Assembly: GCA_028712075.1 (NCBI GenBank)
Contig: JAQTQX010000003.1
Span: forward strand, 62,001-126,000
From: Desulfuromonadaceae bacterium
Lineage (GTDB): Bacteria > Desulfobacterota > Desulfuromonadia > Geobacterales > Pseudopelobacteraceae
Direction of reading: 5' to 3'
Length of the DNA: 64,000 bases
Each line of letters begins with the position of its first letter. The stretch's first letter is position 1. Below the pieces are notes generated by a model. That model made no database searches and was not told the DNA's origin. It was given only the letters and a program-made list of their open reading frames with translations. Position numbers and translations under genes: made by a program. Below, one piece after another: positions 35,285 through 45,721 of the stretch.

Positions 35285-35288
<4 letters not shown>
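34230..35288 (+). CDS. DUF1016 (YhcG-type) PD-(D/E)XK nuclease-domain protein
   Basis: At least 352 residues. The N-terminal DUF1016_N domain is clear (ARAVNTIMTATYWEVGRRIV, then YGSVLLKKLSKDLLPIFGRGF). The C-terminal nuclease domain shows GDSWYRVDLLFFHRRLRCLV followed by VIDLKLGKF, giving the D and D-x-K of the core. The GTG at 34230 has no ribosome site; a much better start is ATG 34196 after GGGAGGT, but it runs out of frame through an A8 tract at 34219-34226. Removing one A would join the two frames. The stop overlaps the cas1 ATG (ATGA). Known relatives occur in defence islands and restriction loci. Confidence 0.8.
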
Positions 35289-36500
<1,212 letters not shown>

Positions 36501-36568
36501 GGTGGTAAAAAATCGGTACATTTTCTGATGCCGGAATTGCTCAATGATTTTGAGGAAGTAGAAGAAGT
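36501..36568 (+). promoter_or_regulatory. CRISPR leader
   Basis: A 68-base A/T-rich stretch between cas2 and the first repeat, in the position and orientation usual for type I-E. I see no clear IHF consensus or strong promoter in it, so transcription from the cas genes is possible. Confidence 0.6.
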
Positions 36569-39037
36569 ATGTTCCCCGCACGCGCGGGGATGAACCGATA
36601 ATAAATATCCCTGTGGAACTTGGATATGTATGTTCCCCGCACGCGCGGGGATGAACCGTAGGCCAAATTTTCTTTAGTGCCGATTTACCCATGTTCCCCG
36701 CACGCGCGGGGATGAACCGCTGAAAATACATCTGAAACGGGCGGAGACGGAATGTTCCCCGCACGCGCGGGGATGAACCGAAGGTGTGCACCGTACTTCA
36801 TGCTGATCGTATATGTTCCCCGCACGCGCGGGGATGAACCGGCAGAGAAGCAGACGCGGTTGATGTCAATGTCATGTTCCCCGCACGCGCGGGGATGAAC
36901 CAACGGGCTGTTTCCTGAGGAAAGAAGATAACGGATGTTCCCCGCACGCGCGGGGATGAACCGCCTGTTCCAAACCTCTAAATACAAACGTAGTAATGTT
37001 CCCCGCACGCGCGGGGATGAACCTAAGGACTTCGGGCAGTTCAGCGGTGGCAACAAATGTTCCCCGCACGCGCGGGGATGAACCGAGGCTGCCGACAAAA
37101 TAACCGCCGCGCTGCAGATGTTCCCCGCACGCGCGGGGATGAACCGTATATCCTTTCCGCTGACGTGGATGCCACCGCATGTTCCCCGCACGCGCGGGGA
37201 TGAACCGGCGATAATCTCCGGCCTCATCCCATATCCGGAATGTTCCCCGCACGCGCGGGGATGAACCGGTATTAGGCTTAGGTCAACCAGGCATAAAACA
37301 ATGTTCCCCGCACGCGCGGGGATGAACCGCTGGAGCACCGTTCATACAAACTTCTTTCGCAATGTTCCCCGCACGCGCGGGGATGAACCGCTGGAGCACC
37401 GTTCATACAAACTTCTTTCGCAATGTTCCCCGCACGCGCGGGGATGAACCGTACAAACTACGAAATGAAAGGAAATTGCAATGATGTTCCCCGCACGCGC
37501 GGGGATGAACCGGGTAACGGTACATACAGCATGACTAACATTAAATGTTCCCCGCACGCGCGGGGATGAACCGCTCTGGGTATTGCAGTCAGACGAGTGA
37601 GCAGTATGTTCCCCGCACGCGCGGGGATGAACCGAAACTGCTCGAGGCTGACCCCGGTTATCTGGCATGTTCCCCGCACGCGCGGGGATGAACCGGTGAC
37701 AAACGCTTTTCAGCCTTTTACGCCAGAATGTTCCCCGCACGCGCGGGGATGAACCATCACGTCATGGGCCGTGATGAATATATAAGCCATGTTCCCCGCA
37801 CGCGCGGGGATGAACCTTGAGCTCTACAACAAAGCGCGGACCCGTGCGCATGTTCCCCGCACGCGCGGGGATGAACCGAGTAAACTCAGGGTTCATCTGG
37901 TCTTTAAAACATGTTCCCCGCACGCGCGGGGATGAACCGTTAGATCTTCCGTGACGCGTCACATCAAGGCAATGTTCCCCGCACGCGCGGGGATGAACCG
38001 GCGCAGACGGATGTCACTCCGTTCCGCCGCTGATGTTCCCCGCACGCGCGGGGATGAACCGGTAAGCCGACGCCCGCGCAGGCGGGTTTTCATATGTTCC
38101 CCGCACGCGCGGGGATGAACCGCAACTTAGCGATGCTCAACAGCAGGTTGCCACATGTTCCCCGCACGCGCGGGGATGAACCGCGGTAGGGAACAGACCA
38201 CTATGGTCAATCTCCATGTTCCCCGCACGCGCGGGGATGAACCGCCCTGCTCGAACGCCTCGTTACTGGCGTTGGCATGTTCCCCGCACGCGCGGGGATG
38301 AACCGAAGGGCAAAGTAGTTCCCGGCTCTGCTACCCCATGTTCCCCGCACGCGCGGGGATGAACCGGCATACCGGCATTCACGGAACTGTTTTTCTCGAT
38401 GTTCCCCGCACGCGCGGGGATGAACCGGTGACATACGAAAATTCATGATCAATCGCCCAATGTTCCCCGCACGCGCGGGGATGAACCGTGTCATGCCCTC
38501 CTGAATCTCGGTGTCCGGCAATGTTCCCCGCACGCGCGGGGATGAACCGAAGTCAATGGCCCCGTGGCCTATTACGAATACATGTTCCCCGCACGCGCGG
38601 GGATGAACCGTTTCCACATGGATTTAGGTGCTTTCCACCATAATGTTCCCCGCACGCGCGGGGATGAACCGCTGATGAGCTTACCGGTATTATCGCTGGT
38701 GGTATGTTCCCCGCACGCGCGGGGATGAACCGTTTGCATAATTCTTCAGACAAAGATTTAATTGATGTTCCCCGCACGCGCGGGGATGAACCGGAATTAC
38801 CACCATGATGAAACCACAAGAAATAATGTTCCCCGCACGCGCGGGGATGAACCGTCTGGCGCCCGTAACTACATCAGCATCAGCACATGTTCCCCGCACG
38901 CGCGGGGATGAACCGCCGCCAACCTCAAAGGCTAACGGCTTTTATCAATGTTCCCCGCACGCGCGGGGATGAACCGCCACAGTTTGCAGGCGCAGGCGGC
39001 TATCCGGTATGTTCCCCGCACGCGCGGGGATGAACCG
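36569..39037 (+). CRISPR. Type I-E CRISPR array, 41 repeats and 40 spacers
   Basis: A 29-base repeat, beginning ATGTTCCCCGCACGCG and ending GGGGATGAACCG, recurs every 61 bases without exception; spacers are all 32 bases. The stem is CCCCGC/GCGGGG with an ACGC loop. Base 29 is G in 37 repeats, A in repeats 6 and 20, and T in repeats 8 and 21. Otherwise repeats appear identical, including the last one. Spacers 13 (37330-37361) and 14 (37391-37422) are identical. Uniformity and the full cas set suggest an active array. Long reading frames across it are artefacts. Confidence 0.98.
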
Positions 39038-39083
39038 GATCTAAAACCAAATGATTGATTGCAGGGTGGGCGAGGATTGAAAC

Positions 39084-39794
39084 CTACTCTTTTTCGCCGA
39101 CGTAGATTGTAGCGATACCGAACGTCAATTCATGGAGATGGATATTACGGAAGCCTGCGTCGCCAATCATGCGGGAGAAATCGGCCTGTGAAGGGAATTC
39201 AAGTACGGAGTCCGGGAGGTATTTATAGGCATTGTAACGGGAGAACAGTCCGCCTATCATCGGCAGCAGACGGCGGAAATAGAAATAGTACAGCTGCCTG
39301 AACAGTTGTGAGCGGGGGGTGGAAAATTCAAGTATGATCATCCTCCCGCCGGGACGCAACACCCGCCACATCTCCGCCAGACCCAGCTTTCTGTCAACCA
39401 CATTTCTGATGCCGAACGCAATGGTGATCGAATCAAACACATCATTGGCAAACGGCAGGTCCTCGCACGGTGCGACCTTGAAATCAATCCTGCCGGCATA
39501 CGGTGACGCAGCGACCTTCACAGCCCCAAGATCGACCATCTCCTTGCAAAAATCAGCTCCGGTTATTTTTACCGATCGGGGTGTCTGACGGGCAATTTCC
39601 AGGGCTACGTCACCGGTACCGGTGGCAACATCAAGGATACGCGCACCTTCGCGGTATTTGAGCAACCTGACAGCTTTGGTGCGCCAGCGTCGGTCAATGC
39701 CGAAGCTCAGCAGACGGTTGAGAAAATCGTACCGGGGAGCAATCGCCCCGAACATATTCTGGATTTTTTCCCCTTTATCAGAAAGCCTGAACAT
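39084..39794 (-). CDS. ubiE: Demethylmenaquinone methyltransferase (MenG/UbiE)
   Basis: A 236-residue SAM-dependent C-methyltransferase for the last step of menaquinone (or a late step of ubiquinone) synthesis. Motif I is ILDVATGTGDVALE; DKGEKIQNMFGAIAPRYDFLN and RVLRPGGRMIILEFS are family signatures. Menaquinone is the expected quinone in this lineage. The ATG is at 39794. The gene ends about 46 bases from the last CRISPR repeat, convergent with the array. Divergent from cdaA. Confidence 0.92.
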   Translation of the reverse strand: MFRLSDKGEKIQNMFGAIAPRYDFLNRLLSFGIDRRWRTKAVRLLKYREGARILDVATGTGDVALEIARQTPRSVKITGADFCKEMVDLGAVKVAASPYAGRIDFKVAPCEDLPFANDVFDSITIAFGIRNVVDRKLGLAEMWRVLRPGGRMIILEFSTPRSQLFRQLYYFYFRRLLPMIGGLFSRYNAYKYLPDSVLEFPSQADFSRMIGDAGFRNIHLHELTFGIATIYVGEKE

Positions 39795-39912
39795 TCGTTT
39801 CCGCTACCTTTTGTCGGATTTAAGTGCTATAAAATTGGCGCATCTGTGTAGCACATTTTACCTGCCATTAACCAGAAAAATCCAAACCGCCTCTATCAGG
39901 AGCTGTCGTAAC

Positions 39913-41325
39913 GTGATCCCAACCATCCGCATTCAGGATATTGCAGACATACTTATCATGACCTTTCTGCTGTACCAGCTCTATTCCTGGTTTCGCGGCA
40001 CCCGGGCCATTCAGGTGCTGCTGGGACTGGGGTTCGTCACGATGATTTTTTTTGCGACACGCTCTCTGGATCTGTATATGACGAGCTGGGTCCTGCAAGA
40101 GCTGGGTACTGTCTTAATCGTCCTTATAATTGTTGTGTTCCAGACAGAAATTCGCCAGGCGCTTTACCGGTTCAGCTTGCTGCGCCATATGCTTGATACC
40201 CGGCAGGAAACCCGTCACAGCCAGTTTCAGGATATCGCCGAGACTCTTTTTCGGATGGCGGCACATAAAACAGGTGCCTTGATCGTTTTTCAGGGAAACG
40301 AATCTCTGCACGATCTTATGACAAACGGGGTGGCAATCAACGGCGAAATTTCACCGCAATTGCTTGAATCCATTTTTTATCAAGGGGCGCCTTTTCATGA
40401 CGGGGCTGCTCTCATCTGTGACGGCAAAATTGAAAAAGCCTCCTGCCATCTCCCTCTCTCGGTCAATCCCGATCTCCCACAATACATGGGTACCCGCCAC
40501 CGTGCTGCTCTCGGGCTGTCGGAGCGGAGTGATGCCGTTGTCGTCGTGATTTCCGAGGAGCGTGGTGATGTGTCACTGGTTACAGCGGGAACATTTCATA
40601 GTATGGCCACTCCGTCAGAATTGATTGCCGCGCTTGATGGGCTGTTGAGGAGTGAGACAGAACGTCCACGTGCTTCTCTGCGGCAGCGTTTTTTCTCAAA
40701 TATGCTCCCGAAGGCGTTCCTCCTGCTTGGCGTGTGCGTATTCTGGGTGCTTATCACAACACGCCAGGGACAGATTACCTCCGTAGTGGTTCCGGTGCAG
40801 CTGCGTGGTATTCCTGAAAATCTGATACTCATCCGGACAATGCCGGAAGACGTTACCGTTCAGATAAAAACCTTGTCAAGCCTTACCCCACCTCCTTCCA
40901 AACTTGACTTGACGGCCGAACTTGACGCTTCAAAACTTATTGATGGCAGCAACTCCATACGCGTCAATCATTCGGACATTTCATCTCCAGCCGGGATGAT
41001 AATTACGTCGATTTCACCCACAGCCGTTCGAATCACAGCAGAAAAAAAAGTGCGCAAAAAGGTGCCGGTAAAAATATCCGTCCGGGGCAGACTGCCGACC
41101 AGAATTGCGTCATACCGTGTTGCAAGTGAGCCAACCGCAATAGAGATTGAGGGACCAGCCAGTCAAGTCGCGCAAGTGTCCTCTGTGTCAACCGAGGAAA
41201 TTGACATCGGCAGGCTTAAAACAGGAAATGAGTATCGGAGGAATTTACGCTTGCCGGACAAGCAGATAACAGTGCTTCGTGAAAGCCCGATCATAATCAG
41301 GCTTTTACCACTTTCCAGGCGTTAA
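39913..41325 (+). CDS. Membrane diadenylate cyclase CdaA fused to YbbR (CdaR-like) domains
   Basis: About 470 residues, making cyclic di-AMP from two ATP. Three N-terminal membrane segments (from ADILIMTFLLYQLYSWF) precede the DAC domain with GAPFHDGAALI and MGTRHRAALGLSE, the catalytic DGA and RHR motifs. Another membrane segment (AFLLLGVCVFWVLITT, near residue 265) leads into extracytoplasmic YbbR repeats, seen as VVPVQLRGIPENL and VTVQIK. In many bacteria CdaA and the YbbR regulator CdaR are separate; here they are one chain. Start GTG at 39913 with AGGAG upstream; the earlier frame overlaps ubiE and is not protein-like. Confidence 0.85.
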   Translation: MIPTIRIQDIADILIMTFLLYQLYSWFRGTRAIQVLLGLGFVTMIFFATRSLDLYMTSWVLQELGTVLIVLIIVVFQTEIRQALYRFSLLRHMLDTRQETRHSQFQDIAETLFRMAAHKTGALIVFQGNESLHDLMTNGVAINGEISPQLLESIFYQGAPFHDGAALICDGKIEKASCHLPLSVNPDLPQYMGTRHRAALGLSERSDAVVVVISEERGDVSLVTAGTFHSMATPSELIAALDGLLRSETERPRASLRQRFFSNMLPKAFLLLGVCVFWVLITTRQGQITSVVVPVQLRGIPENLILIRTMPEDVTVQIKTLSSLTPPPSKLDLTAELDASKLIDGSNSIRVNHSDISSPAGMIITSISPTAVRITAEKKVRKKVPVKISVRGRLPTRIASYRVASEPTAIEIEGPASQVAQVSSVSTEEIDIGRLKTGNEYRRNLRLPDKQITVLRESPIIIRLLPLSRR

Positions 41326-41385
41326 TACAAAAGGGTTGGCATACATTGTGCTTTTCAGAAAGCTTATTAAAATGCGGTCGGCAGG

Positions 41386-41414
41386 TTGACATTTTATTTA
41401 TTTTGTTATATAAG
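41386..41414 (+). promoter_or_regulatory. Sigma70 promoter for the LysM-NlpC/P60 gene
   Basis: TTGACA (41386), exactly 17 bases, TATAAG (41409), 44 bases before the ATG. About 35 bases upstream lies TGGCATACATTGTGCT (41336-41351), a GG-N10-GC match to a sigma54 site, which may be chance. Confidence 0.75.
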
Positions 41415-41457
41415 CTTGGCACAAATTCACAAAATATAAAACAAACACGGAGGGAAC

Positions 41458-42486
41458 ATGGCTTATATGCGTATTGCTGTTGCGATTAGCCTTATACTCC
41501 TGGCATTGCCCCAGTTCGTTTTGGCATCGAAATCACACGTAGTCCGTACAAGTGAATCCCTCCAGTCGATTGCACGTAAATATCACGTATCAATTGATGA
41601 ACTTAAATCAACCAACAACCTGACCGCCTCCCGTATCTCCAAAGGCATGCGCCTGATAATTCCGGAACGTGCCGAAGCCGCGCTTAAAAAACCGACCGCA
41701 TCTGCCAAACAGGAAACATATAAAGTTGCTAAGGGTGATACCCTCCCCAAAATTGCCAAAAAAACCGGCATAAAGATGTCTGATATCAGACAATTCAATA
41801 AACTTAGGGGAAACAGAATAAAGGCAGGTCAAGTACTTGCCCTCGCAGCTCTGAAGACGGTCGAACAACCGATCGCCGTGAGCAGACTTAAGCTTATCAA
41901 TAAGGACCTCCTGAACGAGCAGGAATTGACTGACACGTTAGCCGAACTGACCGACCTTGGTTCCGACAAACCGGTTGATCTTGCAAAAACACTTGAAACC
42001 AACCAATCAAGCAACAGCTTGAAAAAAAGTGCGTACAGTTTTCTTGGTGCGCGCTACAAATTCGGCGGCAGCAGTCGCAGCGCTCTGGACTGTTCAAGCT
42101 TTACCCAGCAGGTGTTCCGTGAGCAGAGTGTCACGCTTCCCCGTACAGCACGTGAGCAGTTTTATGTTGGCGATGAGGTGATGCGCGGCGACCTCAGAAG
42201 AGGAGATCTTGTATTTTTTCAAACGTACGCGCGATTTCCTTCACATGTCGGCATCTATCTCGGCAATCGCAAGATGATCCATGCCTCCTCTCATGAACAC
42301 CGGGTAGTTATTTCATCCATGGACACTCCCTACTATCTGTCACGATACCTTGGCGCCAGACGCATGACGGACGCTATTTCTGATTCGATAAATTTTGATG
42401 AATTGCTGCTTGGAGTTGAAGAAGAGAGTGACAGTGAAATCCCCGCCAATGACATCATGGGCGTGTCGCTTAATGCGGCAAAATAA
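41458..42486 (+). CDS. Secreted LysM and NlpC/P60 peptidoglycan hydrolase
   Basis: A 342-residue cell-wall endopeptidase. A signal peptide ends near LASKS (residue 24). Two LysM domains follow: HVVRTSESLQSIARKYHVS and YKVAKGDTLPKIAKKTGIK. After a linker the NlpC/P60 domain has the catalytic Cys in ALDCSSFTQQVF, His in FPSHVGIYLG, and the third polar residue in MIHASSHEHRV. GGAGGGA precedes the ATG. It ends at the hairpin 42517-42547. Confidence 0.9.
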   Translation: MAYMRIAVAISLILLALPQFVLASKSHVVRTSESLQSIARKYHVSIDELKSTNNLTASRISKGMRLIIPERAEAALKKPTASAKQETYKVAKGDTLPKIAKKTGIKMSDIRQFNKLRGNRIKAGQVLALAALKTVEQPIAVSRLKLINKDLLNEQELTDTLAELTDLGSDKPVDLAKTLETNQSSNSLKKSAYSFLGARYKFGGSSRSALDCSSFTQQVFREQSVTLPRTAREQFYVGDEVMRGDLRRGDLVFFQTYARFPSHVGIYLGNRKMIHASSHEHRVVISSMDTPYYLSRYLGARRMTDAISDSINFDELLLGVEEESDSEIPANDIMGVSLNAAK

Positions 42487-42516
42487 CACCCGTTCCGTAT
42501 GATATCACCATCCTCC

Positions 42517-42547
42517 ATATCCGGGTCAAACGACCCGGATATTTTTT
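42517..42547 (+). terminator. Intrinsic terminator or attenuator before the radical SAM gene
   Basis: ATATCCGGGTC pairs with GACCCGGATAT (11 bp), loop AAAC, followed by TTTTT. It ends only four bases before the ATG of the next gene. Confidence 0.85.
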
Positions 42548-42551
42548 CGCC

Positions 42552-44093
42552 ATGAAAGTACTGCTTGCCTATCAATCCGGATTACCAGACCGCCACGATC
42601 CCTACATAAACCTTGTACCAACCGGCTTATGCTACCTGCATGCATATGTGCGGGAATCCGGTCATGACTCGCTTCTGGCAAATTTTTCCGCCTGGAGCGC
42701 ACAAGAAATTACCCGGGAAGTACGCAACTTCAAACCTGCTGTTATCGGCATTTCTCAATGGACTCACAACCGGCACACGTCCATGGAACTTGCCCGAATG
42801 TGCCGAGCTATCCTTCCAGAATGTATAATAATAATGGGGGGCGGCCACGCAACGTTCTGCTACGAAGATATTCTGACCGAAGACTCGCCCGTAACAATCG
42901 TGGTTCGCGGAGAAGCAGAAGAGACACTGCTGGAGTTGGTGACTCTGCTGGCAGCAGGAGATGACTGGCGGGGCTGTGCCGGGATTGCATTCCGGCAGGA
43001 GGGGACTGTTTCCGTCACCCCACCACGAAAAGCGCTTGCAGACCTTGATCGGTTGCCGCTGCCGGGTTATTATAATAACATATCGATCGGTGTTGATCTT
43101 GAATTGCAGTCCGAGTTTATAGTCACCACACGCGGCTGCCCATCGACCTGTAATTTTTGCAGTTCTCCAAACTTTTGGGGCAGAAAAGTACGCTTTCGTT
43201 CGCCGGAGGCAATTGTCGAAGAGATTCGGTTCCTTCGGCAAACATGTGGTCTGATCTATTTTTCAATTCGCGATGACACCTTTACTGCCGACCGGAGTAG
43301 AGTGCTTGACTTCTGTGTGCGGCTTCAGGAAGAGAACATACATATTCTCTGGAACTGCCAGTCGCGGGTTTCGGCAATTGATGAAGAGCTGCTTATAGCG
43401 ATGAAACGCGCTGGCTGCGAATGCATTCAACTCGGGATTGAATCCGGATCGCCACGAATTCTCAAACAGTTAGGAAAGCATATCACGCCGGACCAGGCAA
43501 TCAAGGCCTGTGCATTGATCAAATCGATCGGCATACATCTTTCGGTTTTTTTAATCAGTGACATTCCGGGAGAAACTGACGATGATATGCGCCAGACTGT
43601 TGCGCTTATTCGCACTATTCATCCCGATGACGGCTACGTTTCCCCTCTTGCCTATTATCCGGGCACCCAGCTGTACACTGATGCGGTTAACAACGGCAGT
43701 ACCACATCCGGCCTGTTTGCTGAAAATGCTCAAAACGCCCTGTATGTGACAGCTGCATCCGGTAAGGCCTCCGCTCTCCTTTTGCGGGAGCTGGCAAAGA
43801 ATCGCCACTGCGATCCGGAAAACTTCCATCAGCAGAAAGAGAAGCTCGGATTCTGCTACACAACCAACATTATTGCCGGAGAATGGTATCGGCAACAGGG
43901 TGACTATGTCAATTCCGAGCTGCAATTACATGAGATTACAATGATACAGCCACACAATCCGTGGGGATGGTTCCTTCTTGGAGACTTGTATTCGGAATGG
44001 GGGAAGAGAAAGAAAGGAGCAGCATGCTATGCCAAGGTACTACAGATCGTACCGAAACATGCGCCGTCAAAGGCGGGTATAACTACAGCATAA
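42552..44093 (+). CDS. B12-binding radical SAM protein with C-terminal TPR
   Basis: A 513-residue protein. Residues 1-140 are a cobalamin-binding-like domain (VLLAYQSGLPD..., VIGISQWTHNRH, IIMGGGHATF). The radical SAM core follows, with cluster motif CPSTCNFC near residue 198 and the GGE-like and EXGS strands (CIQLGIESGSPRIL). The C-terminal 80 residues (GWFLLGDLYSEWGKRKKG...AKVLQIVPKH) form TPR-like helices. The substrate is unknown; such proteins often methylate or rearrange unreactive carbon. It has no ribosome site, because the upstream hairpin occupies that place. Confidence 0.82.
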   Translation: MKVLLAYQSGLPDRHDPYINLVPTGLCYLHAYVRESGHDSLLANFSAWSAQEITREVRNFKPAVIGISQWTHNRHTSMELARMCRAILPECIIIMGGGHATFCYEDILTEDSPVTIVVRGEAEETLLELVTLLAAGDDWRGCAGIAFRQEGTVSVTPPRKALADLDRLPLPGYYNNISIGVDLELQSEFIVTTRGCPSTCNFCSSPNFWGRKVRFRSPEAIVEEIRFLRQTCGLIYFSIRDDTFTADRSRVLDFCVRLQEENIHILWNCQSRVSAIDEELLIAMKRAGCECIQLGIESGSPRILKQLGKHITPDQAIKACALIKSIGIHLSVFLISDIPGETDDDMRQTVALIRTIHPDDGYVSPLAYYPGTQLYTDAVNNGSTTSGLFAENAQNALYVTAASGKASALLLRELAKNRHCDPENFHQQKEKLGFCYTTNIIAGEWYRQQGDYVNSELQLHEITMIQPHNPWGWFLLGDLYSEWGKRKKGAACYAKVLQIVPKHAPSKAGITTA

Positions 44094-44127
44094 AAAGAAG
44101 AACGGGGCCATCAGTGTGACCCCGTTC
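44090..44127 (-). terminator. Terminator of the minus-strand lipoprotein gene
   Basis: GAACGGGG pairs with CCCCGTTC (44100-44127) and on the minus strand is followed by TTCTTTTTATG. A perfect 12-bp palindrome, GTAACCGGTTAC, lies at 44133-44144 between it and the gene. Confidence 0.7.
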
Positions 44128-44153
44128 CTTGTGTAACCGGTTACCTCTGAAAT

Positions 44154-44573
44154 TTACTTCTGAATCCTGATACCAGGAATGAAGAGAATCTTCTCAAAAG
44201 TCTTGTTCAGAGTTTTGCTGTTGAAGTTAACCATCGGGGGAGTTTCCGGATACTCGATTTTGTCGCCTTTGGCAACTTTGGTTTCCGGGAGAGCCAGCCA
44301 GACTTTTTCACCTTTCTCATCAACAGCTTCCACATATGTGTAGCCGCCTGAGTTCATAGTCTGCGATACGGTACCCTTTTTGCCGACTCCTGCAGGAATC
44401 TCCTGAGCCTTCATGCCCGCATGCGGATCGCCCCCCGGAGCAGCAGCACCTGGAGCTGCACCTGGCATCTGACCCTGTTGCGGAGCAGCTGGAGCCTCCG
44501 TTTTTGGCTTGTCTTTACAGCCTGCAATTGCAAGAGCTACAATACTGAGTGCTACTAATGCTGTTTTTTTCAC
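44154..44573 (-). CDS. NrfJ-like lipoprotein
   Basis: A 139-residue lipoprotein. The signal peptide ends in the lipobox AIAGC (Cys19), followed by a Pro/Ala/Gly-rich linker (residues 25-50). The globular part (GTVSQTMNSGGYTYVEAVDE, then VWLALPETKVAKGDKIEY) resembles the small OB-fold proteins found beside cytochrome nitrite reductase genes (NrfJ). No cytochromes are near, so the partner is not shown. Start ATG at 44573 with GGAGGTC upstream. Monocistronic. Confidence 0.75.
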   Translation of the reverse strand: MKKTALVALSIVALAIAGCKDKPKTEAPAAPQQGQMPGAAPGAAAPGGDPHAGMKAQEIPAGVGKKGTVSQTMNSGGYTYVEAVDEKGEKVWLALPETKVAKGDKIEYPETPPMVNFNSKTLNKTFEKILFIPGIRIQK

Positions 44574-44724
44574 CTGCGACCTCCTGATTTTTTTTAGCGT
44601 AGGTACTCATTATCATACTAGCGCAACTTGTTCAAAGAAAAATATTATAACACCCGAAAATATAACGTAATTTCCATATTTCATCACCGACGGCACTCAC
44701 AAGAACACACGTGGGACATGTTCG

Positions 44725-44913
44725 TCATTTTTTCTGGGTACCTGCTTCAGATGAGTTGATTGTATCATACGCCGCAATCTGCTCTGCAATTGAACGCTTG
44801 CGTCGACAGCACATGGCTGACTGGCTCAGACAGACCTTGCACCTGTCGTCAGCACACCACTGACAATAGATGCAGTCCGGGCACGGATGTTTTTTCGGTG
44901 TCTCGTCGGGCAT
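44725..44913 (-). CDS. Small cysteine-rich protein
   Basis: A 62-residue protein with eight cysteines in CPDCIYCQWCADDRCKVC and a following CC, suggesting a metal site (zinc or iron-sulfur). The rest is a short charged helix. Its ATG overlaps the stop of the deacetylase gene (TGATG), so it is likely real and translationally coupled. I recognise no family; it could also be a small ferredoxin-like or zinc-finger fragment. Confidence 0.55.
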   Translation of the reverse strand: MPDETPKKHPCPDCIYCQWCADDRCKVCLSQSAMCCRRKRSIAEQIAAYDTINSSEAGTQKK

Positions 44914-45719
44914 CAATAAACGGTATTCCGTTTAACAGCGTTGCCTTCGAGCAGTTGCACGAAGGCCTTGCCGTTATCGCCATTCACCAGCAGGTAGCGG
45001 GGGAGTTTCAATACGGAATCGGCTGCGGTCGCATGCCGTCGTTCAATGGTAAAAGTTGCAGCATAACCGGCTTCAGTGGCCTTGGTTATCAGATAATCGT
45101 CATAAATACCGAAAGGCCAGGCAAGCATGTCCACCTTCACCCCCAATTCGGTTTCCAGACGGCTCTTCGATTTATTCAATTGTGTCATAACAAGCGCATT
45201 AAACCCAGATTGGCTCAGTTTTTTTCGCTCTTTTTTAAAATTCGGGTGCCAGTAGGTATGGGACTGGATATCAACAAGACCCGTTTTTGTCAGCTCCCTC
45301 ATCTGATCCCAGGTCATGGCATACTTCGCGTTGGAAATGGCGGACGGATATGTAAACACCGTAACCGGGTAGCGGTATTTCTTTATAACAGGCAGCATTT
45401 CGCTGTAGACCGATTTATGAGCGTCGTCCTCAACAATGACGACCGATTTGGGGCCGGGTGCCGGAGCCTTCCCCCGATAATGGTCAACAAGCCGCCGGAG
45501 CGGAATCACCGTATAACCGTTGTCGTGCAGGTATTTCATCTGCGCTTCGAAGACCGGAGTTGTTATTGTCATGCTATCGGCAACAGTCGCACCAAAGCGG
45601 TGATACAACAAAACGGGCACACGAAATGCTTCTGCTGCATAAGCGGAGTGACACGGTGCCAGCAGAACCAATATTACCAGCAACCGGAAAACAGTAGCGA
45701 ACGGTACGGTATTCACCAC
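44913..45719 (-). CDS. Polysaccharide deacetylase (NodB domain), secreted
   Basis: About 268 residues. A signal peptide (FRLLVILVLLAPCHSAYA) precedes the NodB domain. Motif 1 is VIVEDDAHKS, with the base and metal aspartates but without the usual TFDDG context; motif 2 SHTYWHP supplies the two metal histidines; motif 3 is AWPFGIYDD. It removes acetyl groups from an envelope sugar, probably peptidoglycan or a polysaccharide. The start is GTG at 45719 (or 45716) after AGAGG, just behind the usp stop. Confidence 0.8.
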   Translation of the reverse strand: MVNTVPFATVFRLLVILVLLAPCHSAYAAEAFRVPVLLYHRFGATVADSMTITTPVFEAQMKYLHDNGYTVIPLRRLVDHYRGKAPAPGPKSVVIVEDDAHKSVYSEMLPVIKKYRYPVTVFTYPSAISNAKYAMTWDQMRELTKTGLVDIQSHTYWHPNFKKERKKLSQSGFNALVMTQLNKSKSRLETELGVKVDMLAWPFGIYDDYLITKATEAGYAATFTIERRHATAADSVLKLPRYLLVNGDNGKAFVQLLEGNAVKRNTVY

Positions 45720-45721
45720 TG

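Noticed and set aside
36569..39037. Self-targeting spacers against this window
   Set aside because: Reading the spacers by eye I recognised none that match genes in the window; a full search could not be run.
39071..39083. GAGGATTGAAAC after the array, like the 3' end of type I-C/III repeats
   Set aside because: Only one copy is present, with no spacing pattern and no matching cas genes; chance match next to the ubiE stop.
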